The translations under genes were made by a program, and so were the position numbers. The notes beneath the pieces were generated by a model. It made no database searches. It had not been told where the DNA came from and saw only the letters and a list, made by a program, of their open reading frames with translations. Source: Trebonia sp963774945 (GTDB lineage: Bacteria; Actinomycetota; Actinomycetes; Streptosporangiales; Streptosporangiaceae). Taken from it: a stretch of DNA of 64,000 bases. This document shows, piece after piece, positions 46,282-54,748 of the stretch. Positions within the stretch are counted from its first letter, which is position 1, and every line of letters starts with the position of its first letter. The stretch is from NCBI GenBank assembly GCA_963774945.1, contig CAVZHA010000015.1, forward strand, positions 930,001 to 994,000, in the 5' to 3' direction.

Positions 46282-47109
46282 TCAGGACTTGCCGGACTCG
46301 TAGACCTCGGTGAACAGGTCACCTTGGGCGGCGCCGGCGCCGGACTTGCCGCCGCCCCGACCGCGCAGAACGAAGGCGATGGCGACGGCGATGGCGGCGC
46401 CGGCGATCGGGCCCGCGATGTAGACCCAGTAGCTGGTGAAGGTGCCGCTGGCCAGGTCGGGACCGAAGGTGCGGGCCGGGTTCATCGAGGCGCCCGAGAT
46501 GGGGCTGCCCCACAGGCCGGCCAGGGCGATGTAGGCGCCGATCCCCAACGCGCCGATGACGCCGACGTTCTGGGCGCCAGAGGCGGTGCCCAGGATCACG
46601 CTGACCAGGCCCGTGGTCAAGAGGAGCTCCATCCAGAACGCGGCCCCGGCGGAATAGCCCTTGGCCGGGTAGTTGGACCCGTAGCTGGCCGAGACGTTGA
46701 TGATGGCGTGCAGGATCAGGGCCGCGATGGTGGCCCCGGCCAGCTGCGCCACGATGTAGGCGGGGACGCGCCGCCACGGGAAGTCGCGGCGCAGGGCGAA
46801 GGCGATGCTGACGGCCGGGTTCAGGTGCGCGCCGGAGACCTTGCCCATGTACAAGATGATCCCCAGGACGGTCAGCGCCGGCGCCGTGACGGCGGCGCCG
46901 TGGCTGATCACGCCGGGGAAGGCGTGGCTCATCATGCCCCCGCCGGCCGCCGCCAGGACCAGGAAGAAGGTGCCGAGCACCTCGGAGAACAGACGCCGCC
47001 ACTCCTGCCGCGGGTCGTTGAAGTCGCTGATCCGGTCTCTGAGGTTCTTCTCGTAGCGGGCGAGCGGTCCGATCGGGCTCGGCGTTGGCGCTTCTTGTTC
47101 CGCGGTCAC
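46282..47109 (-). CDS. Aquaporin/glycerol facilitator-family channel (MIP)
   Basis: 275 aa, six membrane helices with both half-helix motifs: SGAHLNPAVS and SGASMNPARTFG. The selectivity Arg follows the second NPA. GTG 47109 (VTAEQEAPTPSPIG) is the most likely start; longer in-frame reading crosses the phosphoesterase remnant. Whether it carries water, glycerol or another solute cannot be judged here. Confidence 0.93.
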   Translation of the reverse strand: MTAEQEAPTPSPIGPLARYEKNLRDRISDFNDPRQEWRRLFSEVLGTFFLVLAAAGGGMMSHAFPGVISHGAAVTAPALTVLGIILYMGKVSGAHLNPAVSIAFALRRDFPWRRVPAYIVAQLAGATIAALILHAIINVSASYGSNYPAKGYSAGAAFWMELLLTTGLVSVILGTASGAQNVGVIGALGIGAYIALAGLWGSPISGASMNPARTFGPDLASGTFTSYWVYIAGPIAGAAIAVAIAFVLRGRGGGKSGAGAAQGDLFTEVYESGKS

Positions 47110-47345
47110 GGCTGCCTGGCACTCAGCTTTGATTGTTGCGGCAGTACTACCGGCACCACCTTGCGGTCGGCGCCATGCTCGGCCCATTCCGGGATGGGGT
47201 TGGTGAGGTCCTGGCCGAGTACGCCCTCGAACGTCTTGCCGTCCTCCGGCCCGTACAGGCGGCCCAGCATGTTATCGAGCGACCGGTTCTCGAACACCAC
47301 GACGACCACGTGATCAAGCGCCTTATCCCTGCTCCGAACGGGCAT
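47106..47345 (-). pseudogene. Remnant of a phosphoesterase/phospholipase C-family gene
   Basis: The first ~70 residues (ALDHVVVVVFENRSLDNMLGRLYGP, then NPIPEWAEHGADRKVVP) match the N-terminus of the bacterial phosphoesterase family (PF04185), which is normally 300 aa or more. The match ends abruptly, the frame stops after 79 aa, and the aquaporin start overlaps it. The metal ligands and catalytic core beyond the first strand are missing. It is most likely a deletion scar. Confidence 0.75.
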
Positions 47346-47511
47346 CTCAGACCCCGGCCTTTCGACGTGGGCGCCTTTGCCCGGCCCTTGACCGCCGCGC
47401 CCGGTTCACCAGCGTCACCGTAAACAGGCTGCGCCGCCGGATTCGCCACCCGTCAAGGGTGATTCGCACTTGTCAACCGGGCAGCGGCAGTTGCACGAAC
47501 TCCAGCGGCAA
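47346..47511. other. Gene-free stretch
   Basis: 166 bases between the phosphoesterase remnant and the Sap-like gene. A CACCCGTCAAGGGTG palindrome-like segment lies at ~47446; nothing else is recognised. Confidence 0.5.
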
Positions 47512-48208
47512 TCAGGTCAGTCGGACCAGGGCGCTTATTGTCAGGTAGGCGCCCAGGAGCGAGCGCGACAGCGACTACGAGCTGCTGAGCGTGGCTCAAG
47601 CAGCCAGGCCTGGCTGCGCTTGAGCCGCGCCTTGGTGGTCTCGGGCCGCAGTTCCAGGAACGCGAACGGGATGATGATCAGCAAGAAGCTGATGATGACG
47701 AAGACGAAGACGGCGATGACCTCGGTTGCGGTGGAGTATTTCCCGGCCACCAGGTTGTGCAGGGCGGTGAGGTAGCTCACGCCGGGGATGCCGATCACCG
47801 CGCCGACGAGCACGGCGAGCCCGAGCCGGGGCTCGGCCAGCAGCCGCTGCGCCCAGCTGTCCTTCTTCTTCTTCTTCCCGCTCCTGCGGCGGCCGGTCCC
47901 CGGCCGGGACCGGCGCCGTTGCGCCGACCGTGCACGCGACCGGTCGCGACCAGCGCGCCGGCGACGAGCAGGAACAGGCCGAGGGCGAGGTCGACGCCCG
48001 CGCCGACCGACCTTTGGTGGTTGATGGCATCGACGTGGAAGACGAGCACGTCGAGCAGGCCGATCGTCACGCCCACGGTCAGGCCGCCGACCAGCAGCCA
48101 CAAGAACATCGCCCGCGGCCGCCGGTTTTCGATCAGCAGCAGATCCAGGGCCAGCAGCTTCGGGTTCAGCCCCGCGAGGAACGCCAGCGCGAAGAACTCG
48201 GCGTTCAT
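47512..48208 (-). CDS. Sap/GAP-like six-helix membrane protein (frameshifted)
   Basis: About 230 aa, similar to sulfolipid-1-addressing (Sap/GAP) proteins: FALAFLAGLNPKLLALDLLLIENRRPRAMFLWLLVGGLTVG at the N-terminus, DSWAQRLLAEPRLGLAVLVGAVIGIPGVSYLTALHNL in the middle. Several one-base shifts occur; after repair the end reads WLLSHAQQLVVAVALLLGAY to a TGA at 47512. A loop is rich in Arg and Lys (KKKKK). Such proteins are linked to export of envelope lipids in mycobacteria; the role here is unknown. Confidence 0.75.
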
Positions 48209-48567
48209 ACCCGGTCGGCCGGCATCCGCTCTCGTCTCAGGTCGTCGGCCGGCGCCGACGGGTGGTACAGCCCAACGTGGGCTCGGTACGCGGCAATGCC
48301 GTCCGCGACCAGGTACGGCCCGCGGACCTGCCGAAGCTCCGGCGAGACCTCGGAGTAGTCCAGGTCGGGATGGTCGCCGCAGTCGCAGCAGACGATCTCG
48401 AACGCGTCGGTGTAGCCGCCTTCCGGCCGGCCGTCCACCATGCGGGCCGGCTGGCGCCGGAGAACCACCGTCCAGCCATGCCCGGGCTGATCAAGGGTCG
48501 CCATGCCGTCGATCGCACCTCGCGCGGCCCGCCGAAGCATCATCCCGACCGGGTGAAAGACCGACAT
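48205..48567 (-). CDS. Conserved hypothetical protein
   Basis: 120 aa, soluble, with a Cys-rich segment EIVCCDCGDHPDLDYSEVSPELRQVRGPY that could bind metal, and LYHPSAP near the end. It overlaps the Sap-like gene (ATGA) and is probably co-transcribed. No characterised family recognised. Confidence 0.7.
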   Translation of the reverse strand: MSVFHPVGMMLRRAARGAIDGMATLDQPGHGWTVVLRRQPARMVDGRPEGGYTDAFEIVCCDCGDHPDLDYSEVSPELRQVRGPYLVADGIAAYRAHVGLYHPSAPADDLRRERMPADRV

Positions 48568-48699
48568 GGCTTGTTCACCTCAGCTGGGGTGATGCCGTCA
48601 CCGTGCGTTCATGCTTGTCTGGGATCAGCACCAGGGAGGCGCCCTCGGTGCATGACCGGCTGCCAGTTGCACGCCTCTGCAGCCCGGAAGGAGAGGCCA

Positions 48700-50207
48700 T
48701 GACGGTGACAACCGATCGCGCGGCGGCAGCGGGCGAGCGTCAGGCGGCGCGCGCAACTCCGCGGCGGCGAAGTCTGGTGCGCAGGCAGTTCCCCGGCAGC
48801 GGTCGCGGGCCGACGGCGGAGCATCTGAGCCGGGCGGACCGGGTGGCGCGGGGAAAGGATGCCAGGACGGCGGCCCCGCTGGAGTCGCAGGCCGAGTTCC
48901 GGCCGGGCCAGGGACGGGACCCGGTCGGGCTGCTGCTGGGCCAGGCGGCGTCGCGGGTACCGGAGCTGGTGCCGGTCCGGCACGGGCGGATGCTGGTGTC
49001 GCCGTTCACCTACTACCGCGGCGCGGCCCTGCCGATGGCCGCGGACCTGGCCAACACGCCCGCCGCCGGGCTGCGGGTGCAGGTGTGCGGTGACGCCCAC
49101 CTGTCGAATTTCGGCGCGTTCGCGTCGCCCGAGCGGAACCTGGTCTTCGACGTCAACGACTTCGACGAGACCCTGCCGGGCCCGTTCGAGTGGGATGTCA
49201 AGCGGCTGGCCGCCAGCCTGATCGTGGCCGGACGGGACAACGGGTTCCCGGCCAAGGCCAACCGCAAGCTCGCCCTGGCGGCGGCCGAGGGCTACCGCAC
49301 CGCGATGCGAGCGTTCGCGGAGCAGACCTTCCTCGACGTGTGGTACGCGCACCTGGACGTCGAGCCGGCCCTCAGCCGAGGTGAACGTCCGAGATCAAGG
49401 CCAAGCGGCTCAAGATGTTCCAGAAGGTGCTGGCCAAGGCCCACACCAAGGACAGCACCTCGGCCCTGGCCAAGCTCACGACCGAGGTCGACGGGCAGCG
49501 GCGGATCATCAGCGACCCGCCGACGATCGTCCCGATCGAGGACCTCTTCGCCAATGTCGAGGCCGCCGCGATTTACGAGCAGATCAGGGCCGTGGTGACC
49601 AAGTACGGGCGCAGCCTGCAGTCCGACCGGCGGCACCTGCTCAACCAGTTCACCCTGATGCACGTGGCGCGCAAGGTCGTCGGGGTGGGCAGCGTCGGCA
49701 CCCGCGCCTGGATCGCGCTGATGGACGCCGCCGACGGAGTCGAACCGCTGGTCCTGCAGGCCAAGGAGGCCCAGCCGTCGGTCCTGGCCGAGTACGCCGG
49801 GCGCAGCCAGTACAAGCAACGAGGGCGAGCGGGTGGTCGCCGGGCAGCATCTGATGCAGGCCCAGAGCGATATCTTCCTCGGCTGGACCCACATCACCGC
49901 CCCCGACGGGGTCGACCGCGATTTCTACGTCCGCCAGCTGCGGGACTGGAAATTCTCGGTGCCCATCGAGCTGATGCTCCCGGAGGGCATGACGGTGTAC
50001 GCCCGGCTGTGCGGGTGGACCCTGGCCCGGGCCCACGCCCGCTCCGGCGACCGCATCGCCCTGGCCGCCTACCTCGGCGGCTCGGCCAAGTTCGACAACG
50101 CCATCGCCGACTTCGCCGAGACCTACGCCGACCAGAACGAGCTCGACTACGCCGCGTTCCAGGCCGCCGTCAAGGACGGCAGAGCCGAGGCGGTCACCGA
50201 AATCTGA
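48700..50207 (+). CDS. DUF2252 protein (frameshifted)
   Basis: About 500 aa after removing extra bases at ~49373, ~49385 and ~49815. DUF2252 signatures: RMLVSPFTYYRGAALPMAADL, VCGDAHLSNFGAFASPERNLVFDVNDFDETLPGPFEWDVKRLAAS, and TLARAHARSGDRIALAAYLG. The HLSNFG/DxNDFDE pattern resembles aminoglycoside-phosphotransferase-like kinases, so phosphotransfer is a reasonable guess, but the function is unknown. ATG 48700 follows GGAGAGG. Confidence 0.85.
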
Positions 50208-50228
50208 GGACAAGCTCACGATCCTTCG

Positions 50229-50240
50229 CTCGAACGGACC
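50229..50240. repeat. Possible partial copy of the GGACCGTTCG element (reverse)
   Basis: CTCGAACGGACC is the reverse complement of the conserved core with one base changed. Flanks do not match the other copies, so it may be chance. Confidence 0.35.
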
Positions 50241-50344
50241 GTAGCTCGAGGCCCCTGCGAGGCCGGTTGCTTCGTCGCCGTCGCGAGCTGAGCATGACCA
50301 GTCGCGGGTTGGACCGGTCAGCGGGTTGTGGCACGATTCTGGGC

Positions 50345-50889
50345 GTGGCGCATGTCGAGCTTCGGAATCAGTCTGCCTGGCGATCAGTAGGGCTGCTGGC
50401 GTACCGGCCGGAGACCGTCGGGCCGCTGATGGAGCTGGCGCAGGTGCTGCTTCGGGGTGACAGCACGCTGTCGGCGGGCGAGCGGGAGCTGATCGCGGCC
50501 AGCGTGTCCCGGCAGAACGAGTGCGAATACTGCGCGCGGTCGCACGGAGCGAGCGCGGCCGCGCTGCTGCCCGGCGGCGGTGACGCAGGTCGAGGCGGTG
50601 CTGGCCGGGCCCGCGCGATGCGCCGGTGTCAGGGAAGATGCGGGCGCTGCTCGACATCGCCGGACTGGTCCGGGTGGACGGGCGGCTGGTGTCTGACGAG
50701 GCGGTGGCGTCGGCGCGGGCCGAGGGGGCGACCGACCGGGAGATCCATGACACGGTGCTGATCGCCGCCGCTTTCTGCATGTTCAACCGGTACGTGGACG
50801 GCCTGGCTACCCCGGTCCCTGACGACCCGGCCCAGTACGAGCTGAGCGCCGCGCACCTGGTTGCGCACGGCTACCGGGTGCCGCGCTAG
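50345..50889 (+). CDS. AhpD-like carboxymuconolactone decarboxylase-fold protein (frameshifted)
   Basis: About 180 aa. The thiol site is ECEYCARSHG (CxxCxxxH), as in alkylhydroperoxidase AhpD, preceded by LSAGERELIAASVSRQN. Two one-base insertions (CCC-G-GCG at ~50575, CGA-T-GCG at ~50620) are removed to give LLPAAVTQVEAVLAGPARAPVSGKMRALLDIAG. It probably acts in peroxide or thiol metabolism. GTG 50345 start. Confidence 0.8.
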
Positions 50890-50937
50890 CCCGGCGACAT
50901 GCAGGACCCGCCCATGGCGGCGACCTAAGCTTGAGGG

Positions 50938-52839
50938 GTGCCTATGCTGCGGATCGCCCTTGCGCAAGTGAACATCACGGTCGGGGACCTGGCCGGGAAC
51001 GCCGAGATCATCGTGGAGTGGACGCGGCGCGCGGCGGCGCGCGGCGCCCGCGTCGTGGTATTTCCCGAGATGGCGCTGACCGGGTACCCGGTGGAGGACC
51101 TGGCGCTGCGGGCGTCGTTCGTGGAGGCCTCGATCGCCACCCTGCGGGACGTCGCCGAGCGGCTGAACGTCGAGGGGCTCGGCGGGGTCGCGGTGGTCGT
51201 CGGGTACCTGGACCGCAAGGCCGGGCTGGCGCCCCGGACCGGGCTGCCGGCCGGGGCGCCGCTCGACGCGGCGGCGGTGCTGCACGGCGGGCGGGTCGTG
51301 ATCACCAGCGCCAAGCATCACCTGCCGAACTACGGCGTGTTCGACGAGTACCGGTACTTCGTGCCCGGGGACACGCTGCCGGTGTTCCGGGTGCCGGTGG
51401 CGCGAGCGGCGAGGCGGTCGACGTCGCCGTCGCGATCTGCGAGGACCTGTGGCAGGACGGCGGGCCGGTGGCGGTGTGCCGCCAGGCCGGGGCGCCGCTG
51501 CTGGTGGTGCCGAACGCGTCGCCCTACGAGCGGGGCAAGGACGACGTGCGGCTTGAGCTGTGCCAGCGGCGGGCGCGGGAGGCCGGGGCCGCGCTCGCCT
51601 ACTGCAACCTGGTCGGCGGGCAGGACGAGCTCGTCTTCGACGGCGACTCGATCCTGGTGTCGGCCTCCGGCGAGCTGCTGGCGCGCGGGCCGCAGTTCGA
51701 GGAGGCGCTGATCGTCGCGGACCTGGAGCTGCCCGCCGCGGCCGGGGTCTCCGCGGAAACGTCGGGCGAGGCGGCCGACGCCGGCGACGGGACCGTGATC
51801 ACGATCGAGCGGGTGACGCTGCCGGACATTCCGGACATGCCGGATGTGCGGTTGGGTCGAGCGGGGCCGGGGTGGTGGTGGAGCGGGGCGGGCCGGATCG
51901 GGGCCGGCGGGTCGGGCTCGCGCGGCGTGGTGGAATCGGACGAGGAGGCGGGACCCTTCTGGCCGCGGCTGGACGACCTGGCCGAGGTGTACGCGGCGCT
52001 GGTGCTCGGGACCGCGGACTACGTGCGCAAGAACGGGTTCCGTTCGGTCATCCTGGCGCTGTCGGGCGGGATCGACTCGGCGCTGACCGCGACGATCGCG
52101 GCCGACGCGATCGGGCCGGAGAACGTGCACGTGGTCCTGATGCCGCGCCGGTGGTCCTCCGACCACTCGGTGACCGACGCCGAGGACCTGGTCAAGCGGC
52201 AGGGGGTGCACGCGCGGACGATCGCGATCCAGGACATCGTCGACGCCTTCAGGGCCGGGCTGGGCGAGGGCTTCCCCGCCACCGGGCTGCCCGCCGAGAA
52301 CCTCCAGTCCCGGGTGCGCGGCGTGATCAACATGGCGCTCTCCAACGCCGAGGGGCACCTGGTGCTCACGACCGGGAACAAGAGCGAGATCGCGACCGGC
52401 TACTCCACCCTCTACGGCGACTCGGCGGGCGGGTTCGGCCCGATCAAGGACGTGCTCAAGACCCTCGTCTGGGAGCTGTCGAGGTGGCGCAACGAGCAGG
52501 CGGAACGGACCGGGGCGACTCCGCCGATCCCGTCCAACTCGATCACCAAGCCGCCGTCGGCGGAGCTCGCCCCCGGTCAGCTCGACACCGACTCGCTGCC
52601 GGAGTACGAGGTGCTCGACGCGCTCCTCGACGACTACGTGGAGAAGGACATGGGCTCGGCCGACGCTGATCGCGGCCGGCCACGACCCGGCGCTCGTCGC
52701 GCGGGTGATCAGGCTGGTCGACCTGGCCGAGTACAAGCGCCGCCAGTACCCGCCGGGCCCGAAGATCAGCCCCAAGAACTTCGGCCGCGACCGCCGGCTG
52801 CCGATCACCGACCGCTGGCGGGAGTCGCTTCCCGGCTAG
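50938..52839 (+). CDS. nadE: NAD+ synthetase, glutamine-dependent (frameshifted)
   Basis: About 630 aa. The N-terminal nitrilase-type glutaminase has Glu in FPEMALTGYP, Lys region SAKHHLPNYGVFDE and Cys in AICEDLWQDGG; the C-terminal synthetase has the P-loop LALSGGIDSALTATI and TTGNKSEIATGYSTLYGD. Extra bases at 51394, 51398 and 52662 must be removed. A Gly/Trp-rich segment (RAGPGWWWSGAGRIGAGGSGS, ~51860-51930) sits between the domains. GTG 50938 fits the family N-terminus; ATG 50944 has a better ribosome-binding site. Confidence 0.92.
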
Positions 52840-52974
52840 TGGTGGGGTTGGCCGGCGCGGGGCGCCGCGGTGGGCTGGTGGTCTTGGGTTGGCTGGTGGG
52901 GTGGCCGGGCCAGGAGGCAATGGCGAGCGTGCGCACGGCTAGCCGGGTGGCATCGCCAGGATTAGTCTTGGCGG

Positions 52975-53829
52975 ATGGATTCGTTTGCCGGAAAGCTCGC
53001 GATCGTCACCGGGGGCGGCTCGGGAATGGGGCGGGAGCTGGTCCGTCAGCTCGCCGCCGCCGGATGCTCCGTCGCCGCCTGCGATCTCAACGACGGCCCG
53101 CTGGCGGAGACGGTCGAGCTGGCGTCGAGCGGGGCGGCGGGAAGCGTCCGGGTCACCGCCCATGCGTGCGACGTGTCGATCGAGGCGGCGGTGCTGCGGT
53201 TCCGCGATGAGGCGCTGACGGCCCATCAGGCCGATCACGTCGACTTGGTGTTCGCCAACGCGGCGATCGGGGGCGGCGGCAGCTTCATCAACGAGCCGCG
53301 CGAGCAGTGGGAGCGGGTCTTCGCGGTCAACTGGTGGGGCGTCTACTACACCGCCCGGGCGTTCCTGCCGCTGCTGGTCGCGAGCCCCGAGGGGGTGCTG
53401 GTCAACACCAGCAGCGTCAACGGGTTCTGGGCGACGCTCGGGCCGGCCTGGCCGCACACCGCGTACAGCACGGCCAAGTTCGCGGTCAAGGGATTCACCG
53501 AGTCGCTGATCGAGGACCTCCGGACGAACGCGCCGCACGTGCGGGCGGTGCTGGTGATGCCGGGGTACATCGCCACCAACATCGTCGGCAATTCGATGCG
53601 CGCGTTCGGCCTGACCGACGAGGCGGAGATCGAGAAGGCGAACGCCGGCTGGCAGGAGAACGCCCCCACCAGCGCGGCCGAGGCGGCCACGATCATCCTC
53701 GACGGGGTGCGGTCCGGCGGCTGGCGGATCCTGGTTGGCGAGGATGCCGGGAAGCTGGACGAGTTCGTGCGCGGGAACCCGGAATCCACCTACGACCACG
53801 ACGCCCGGGCCACGTTCCTCGACGGCTAG
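52975..53829 (+). CDS. Short-chain dehydrogenase/reductase (SDR)
   Basis: 284 aa classical SDR: cofactor motif TGGGSGMG, FANAAIG (NAG-type), catalytic Ser in NTSSVNG and YSTAK (Tyr and Lys). CDLNDG after the second strand suggests NAD over NADP. Substrate unknown. The ATG lies close to a possible -10-like tract, so a leaderless transcript is possible. The frame is intact. Confidence 0.9.
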   Translation: MDSFAGKLAIVTGGGSGMGRELVRQLAAAGCSVAACDLNDGPLAETVELASSGAAGSVRVTAHACDVSIEAAVLRFRDEALTAHQADHVDLVFANAAIGGGGSFINEPREQWERVFAVNWWGVYYTARAFLPLLVASPEGVLVNTSSVNGFWATLGPAWPHTAYSTAKFAVKGFTESLIEDLRTNAPHVRAVLVMPGYIATNIVGNSMRAFGLTDEAEIEKANAGWQENAPTSAAEAATIILDGVRSGGWRILVGEDAGKLDEFVRGNPESTYDHDARATFLDG

Positions 53830-53886
53830 CCGCCGATTCCGGTCAGGCTGCGTTTGGCTGCGGCGGGCCTGGGGCGGGGACAGGGA

Positions 53887-54037
53887 CCTGTCGGCTACGC
53901 CAGCGACCGGTTCCGCGGTCTGTCGGCTACGCCATCGACATCGCCTAGTGGGGTCGGTGGCGTAGGCGACAGGAGACGTTTGGGGTCGGTGGCGTAGCCG
54001 ACAGGAGACGTTTGGGGTCGGTGGCGTAGGCGACAGG
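53887..54037. repeat. 32-bp-period array with a switch of orientation
   Basis: The core CTGTCGGCTACGCCA occurs at 53887 and 53919; its reverse form GGTCGGTGGCGTAGSCGACAGG occurs at 53950, 53982 and 54014. All spacings within each arm are 32 bases. The two arms could fold back on each other. The gap 53830-54437 holds no recognised gene. Confidence 0.92.
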
Positions 54038-54134
54038 CTCTGCACTCGGCAAGACCCTCGGTCGGCGGCCGGGCATCGACACACTGTCCCCACCGGTACC
54101 ACGCTCAACAAGCAGGATCGGATATAGAGGTCAT

Positions 54135-54232
54135 AGTGGGTAGTTCGGGTCGTATAGCGCCCCCAACGGAACACGATGACGCATGTGGCCGGAAAACGCG
54201 GACCCCAAAAGAACACGATCACGGATCCGGCC
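54135..54232. repeat. Dispersed intergenic repeat, copy 2
   Basis: GTGGGTAGTTCGGGTCG, then GGCCGGAAAACGC and ACACGATCACG, at the same spacing as 34186-34282. The segment AACACGATSACG occurs twice within this copy. Confidence 0.75.
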
Positions 54233-54437
54233 CAGACTGGCTCGTCGGCGTCCGCCACGGCCGCCACACAAGCCGCACCCGCCACTACGGGAACTCCGCC
54301 CGGGAGCATCGCCAGGACAGCCGACCTGGATGGGCTGGCCGGTCGGACGGCGCAACTGTGGGCTGGCAGCGATGACTGCGCTCGCCAAAGCTGGGCAAGC
54401 CTAGGTTGGGACCGTCAACCGAGGATCGGGGACTCGC

Positions 54438-54656
54438 GTGGAGCTCGTGGAGTTGAAGGAAAAGACCACCCTCGCCCGGGAGGAGGCGGCCGCGCGGCTG
54501 CACGCGATCGCGGACGAGCTTGCCTCCAACAACGATGTCGTGATCGAACGGGGCGACCTCCGGTTCGTCGCGCACGTCCCCGATCAGGTCCATCTGAAGG
54601 TGGAGTTCGAGATCGAGGATGACGGGACCGAGCTCGAGATCGAGCTGACCTGGTAG
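54438..54656 (+). CDS. Amphi-Trp domain protein
   Basis: 72 aa. A helix ELKEKTTLAREEAAARLHAIADEL is followed by two or three strands and the hallmark C-terminal Trp (ELEIELTW). GTG 54438 is the start; alternatives are too short. Family function is unknown. Confidence 0.88.
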   Translation: MELVELKEKTTLAREEAAARLHAIADELASNNDVVIERGDLRFVAHVPDQVHLKVEFEIEDDGTELEIELTW

Positions 54657-54748
54657 TGACCGCGTGACCGGGTGACCGGGTGACCGGGTCGCGGGTCGCG
54701 GGCGCGGGTCGGGCCGGATCCACCTAAACGGCGACGGTGAGCGGTTCA

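Noticed and set aside
53887..54037. CRISPR array
   Set aside because: Spacing is regular but the repeats invert halfway, the gaps between cores are repeated too rather than unique, and there are no cas genes.
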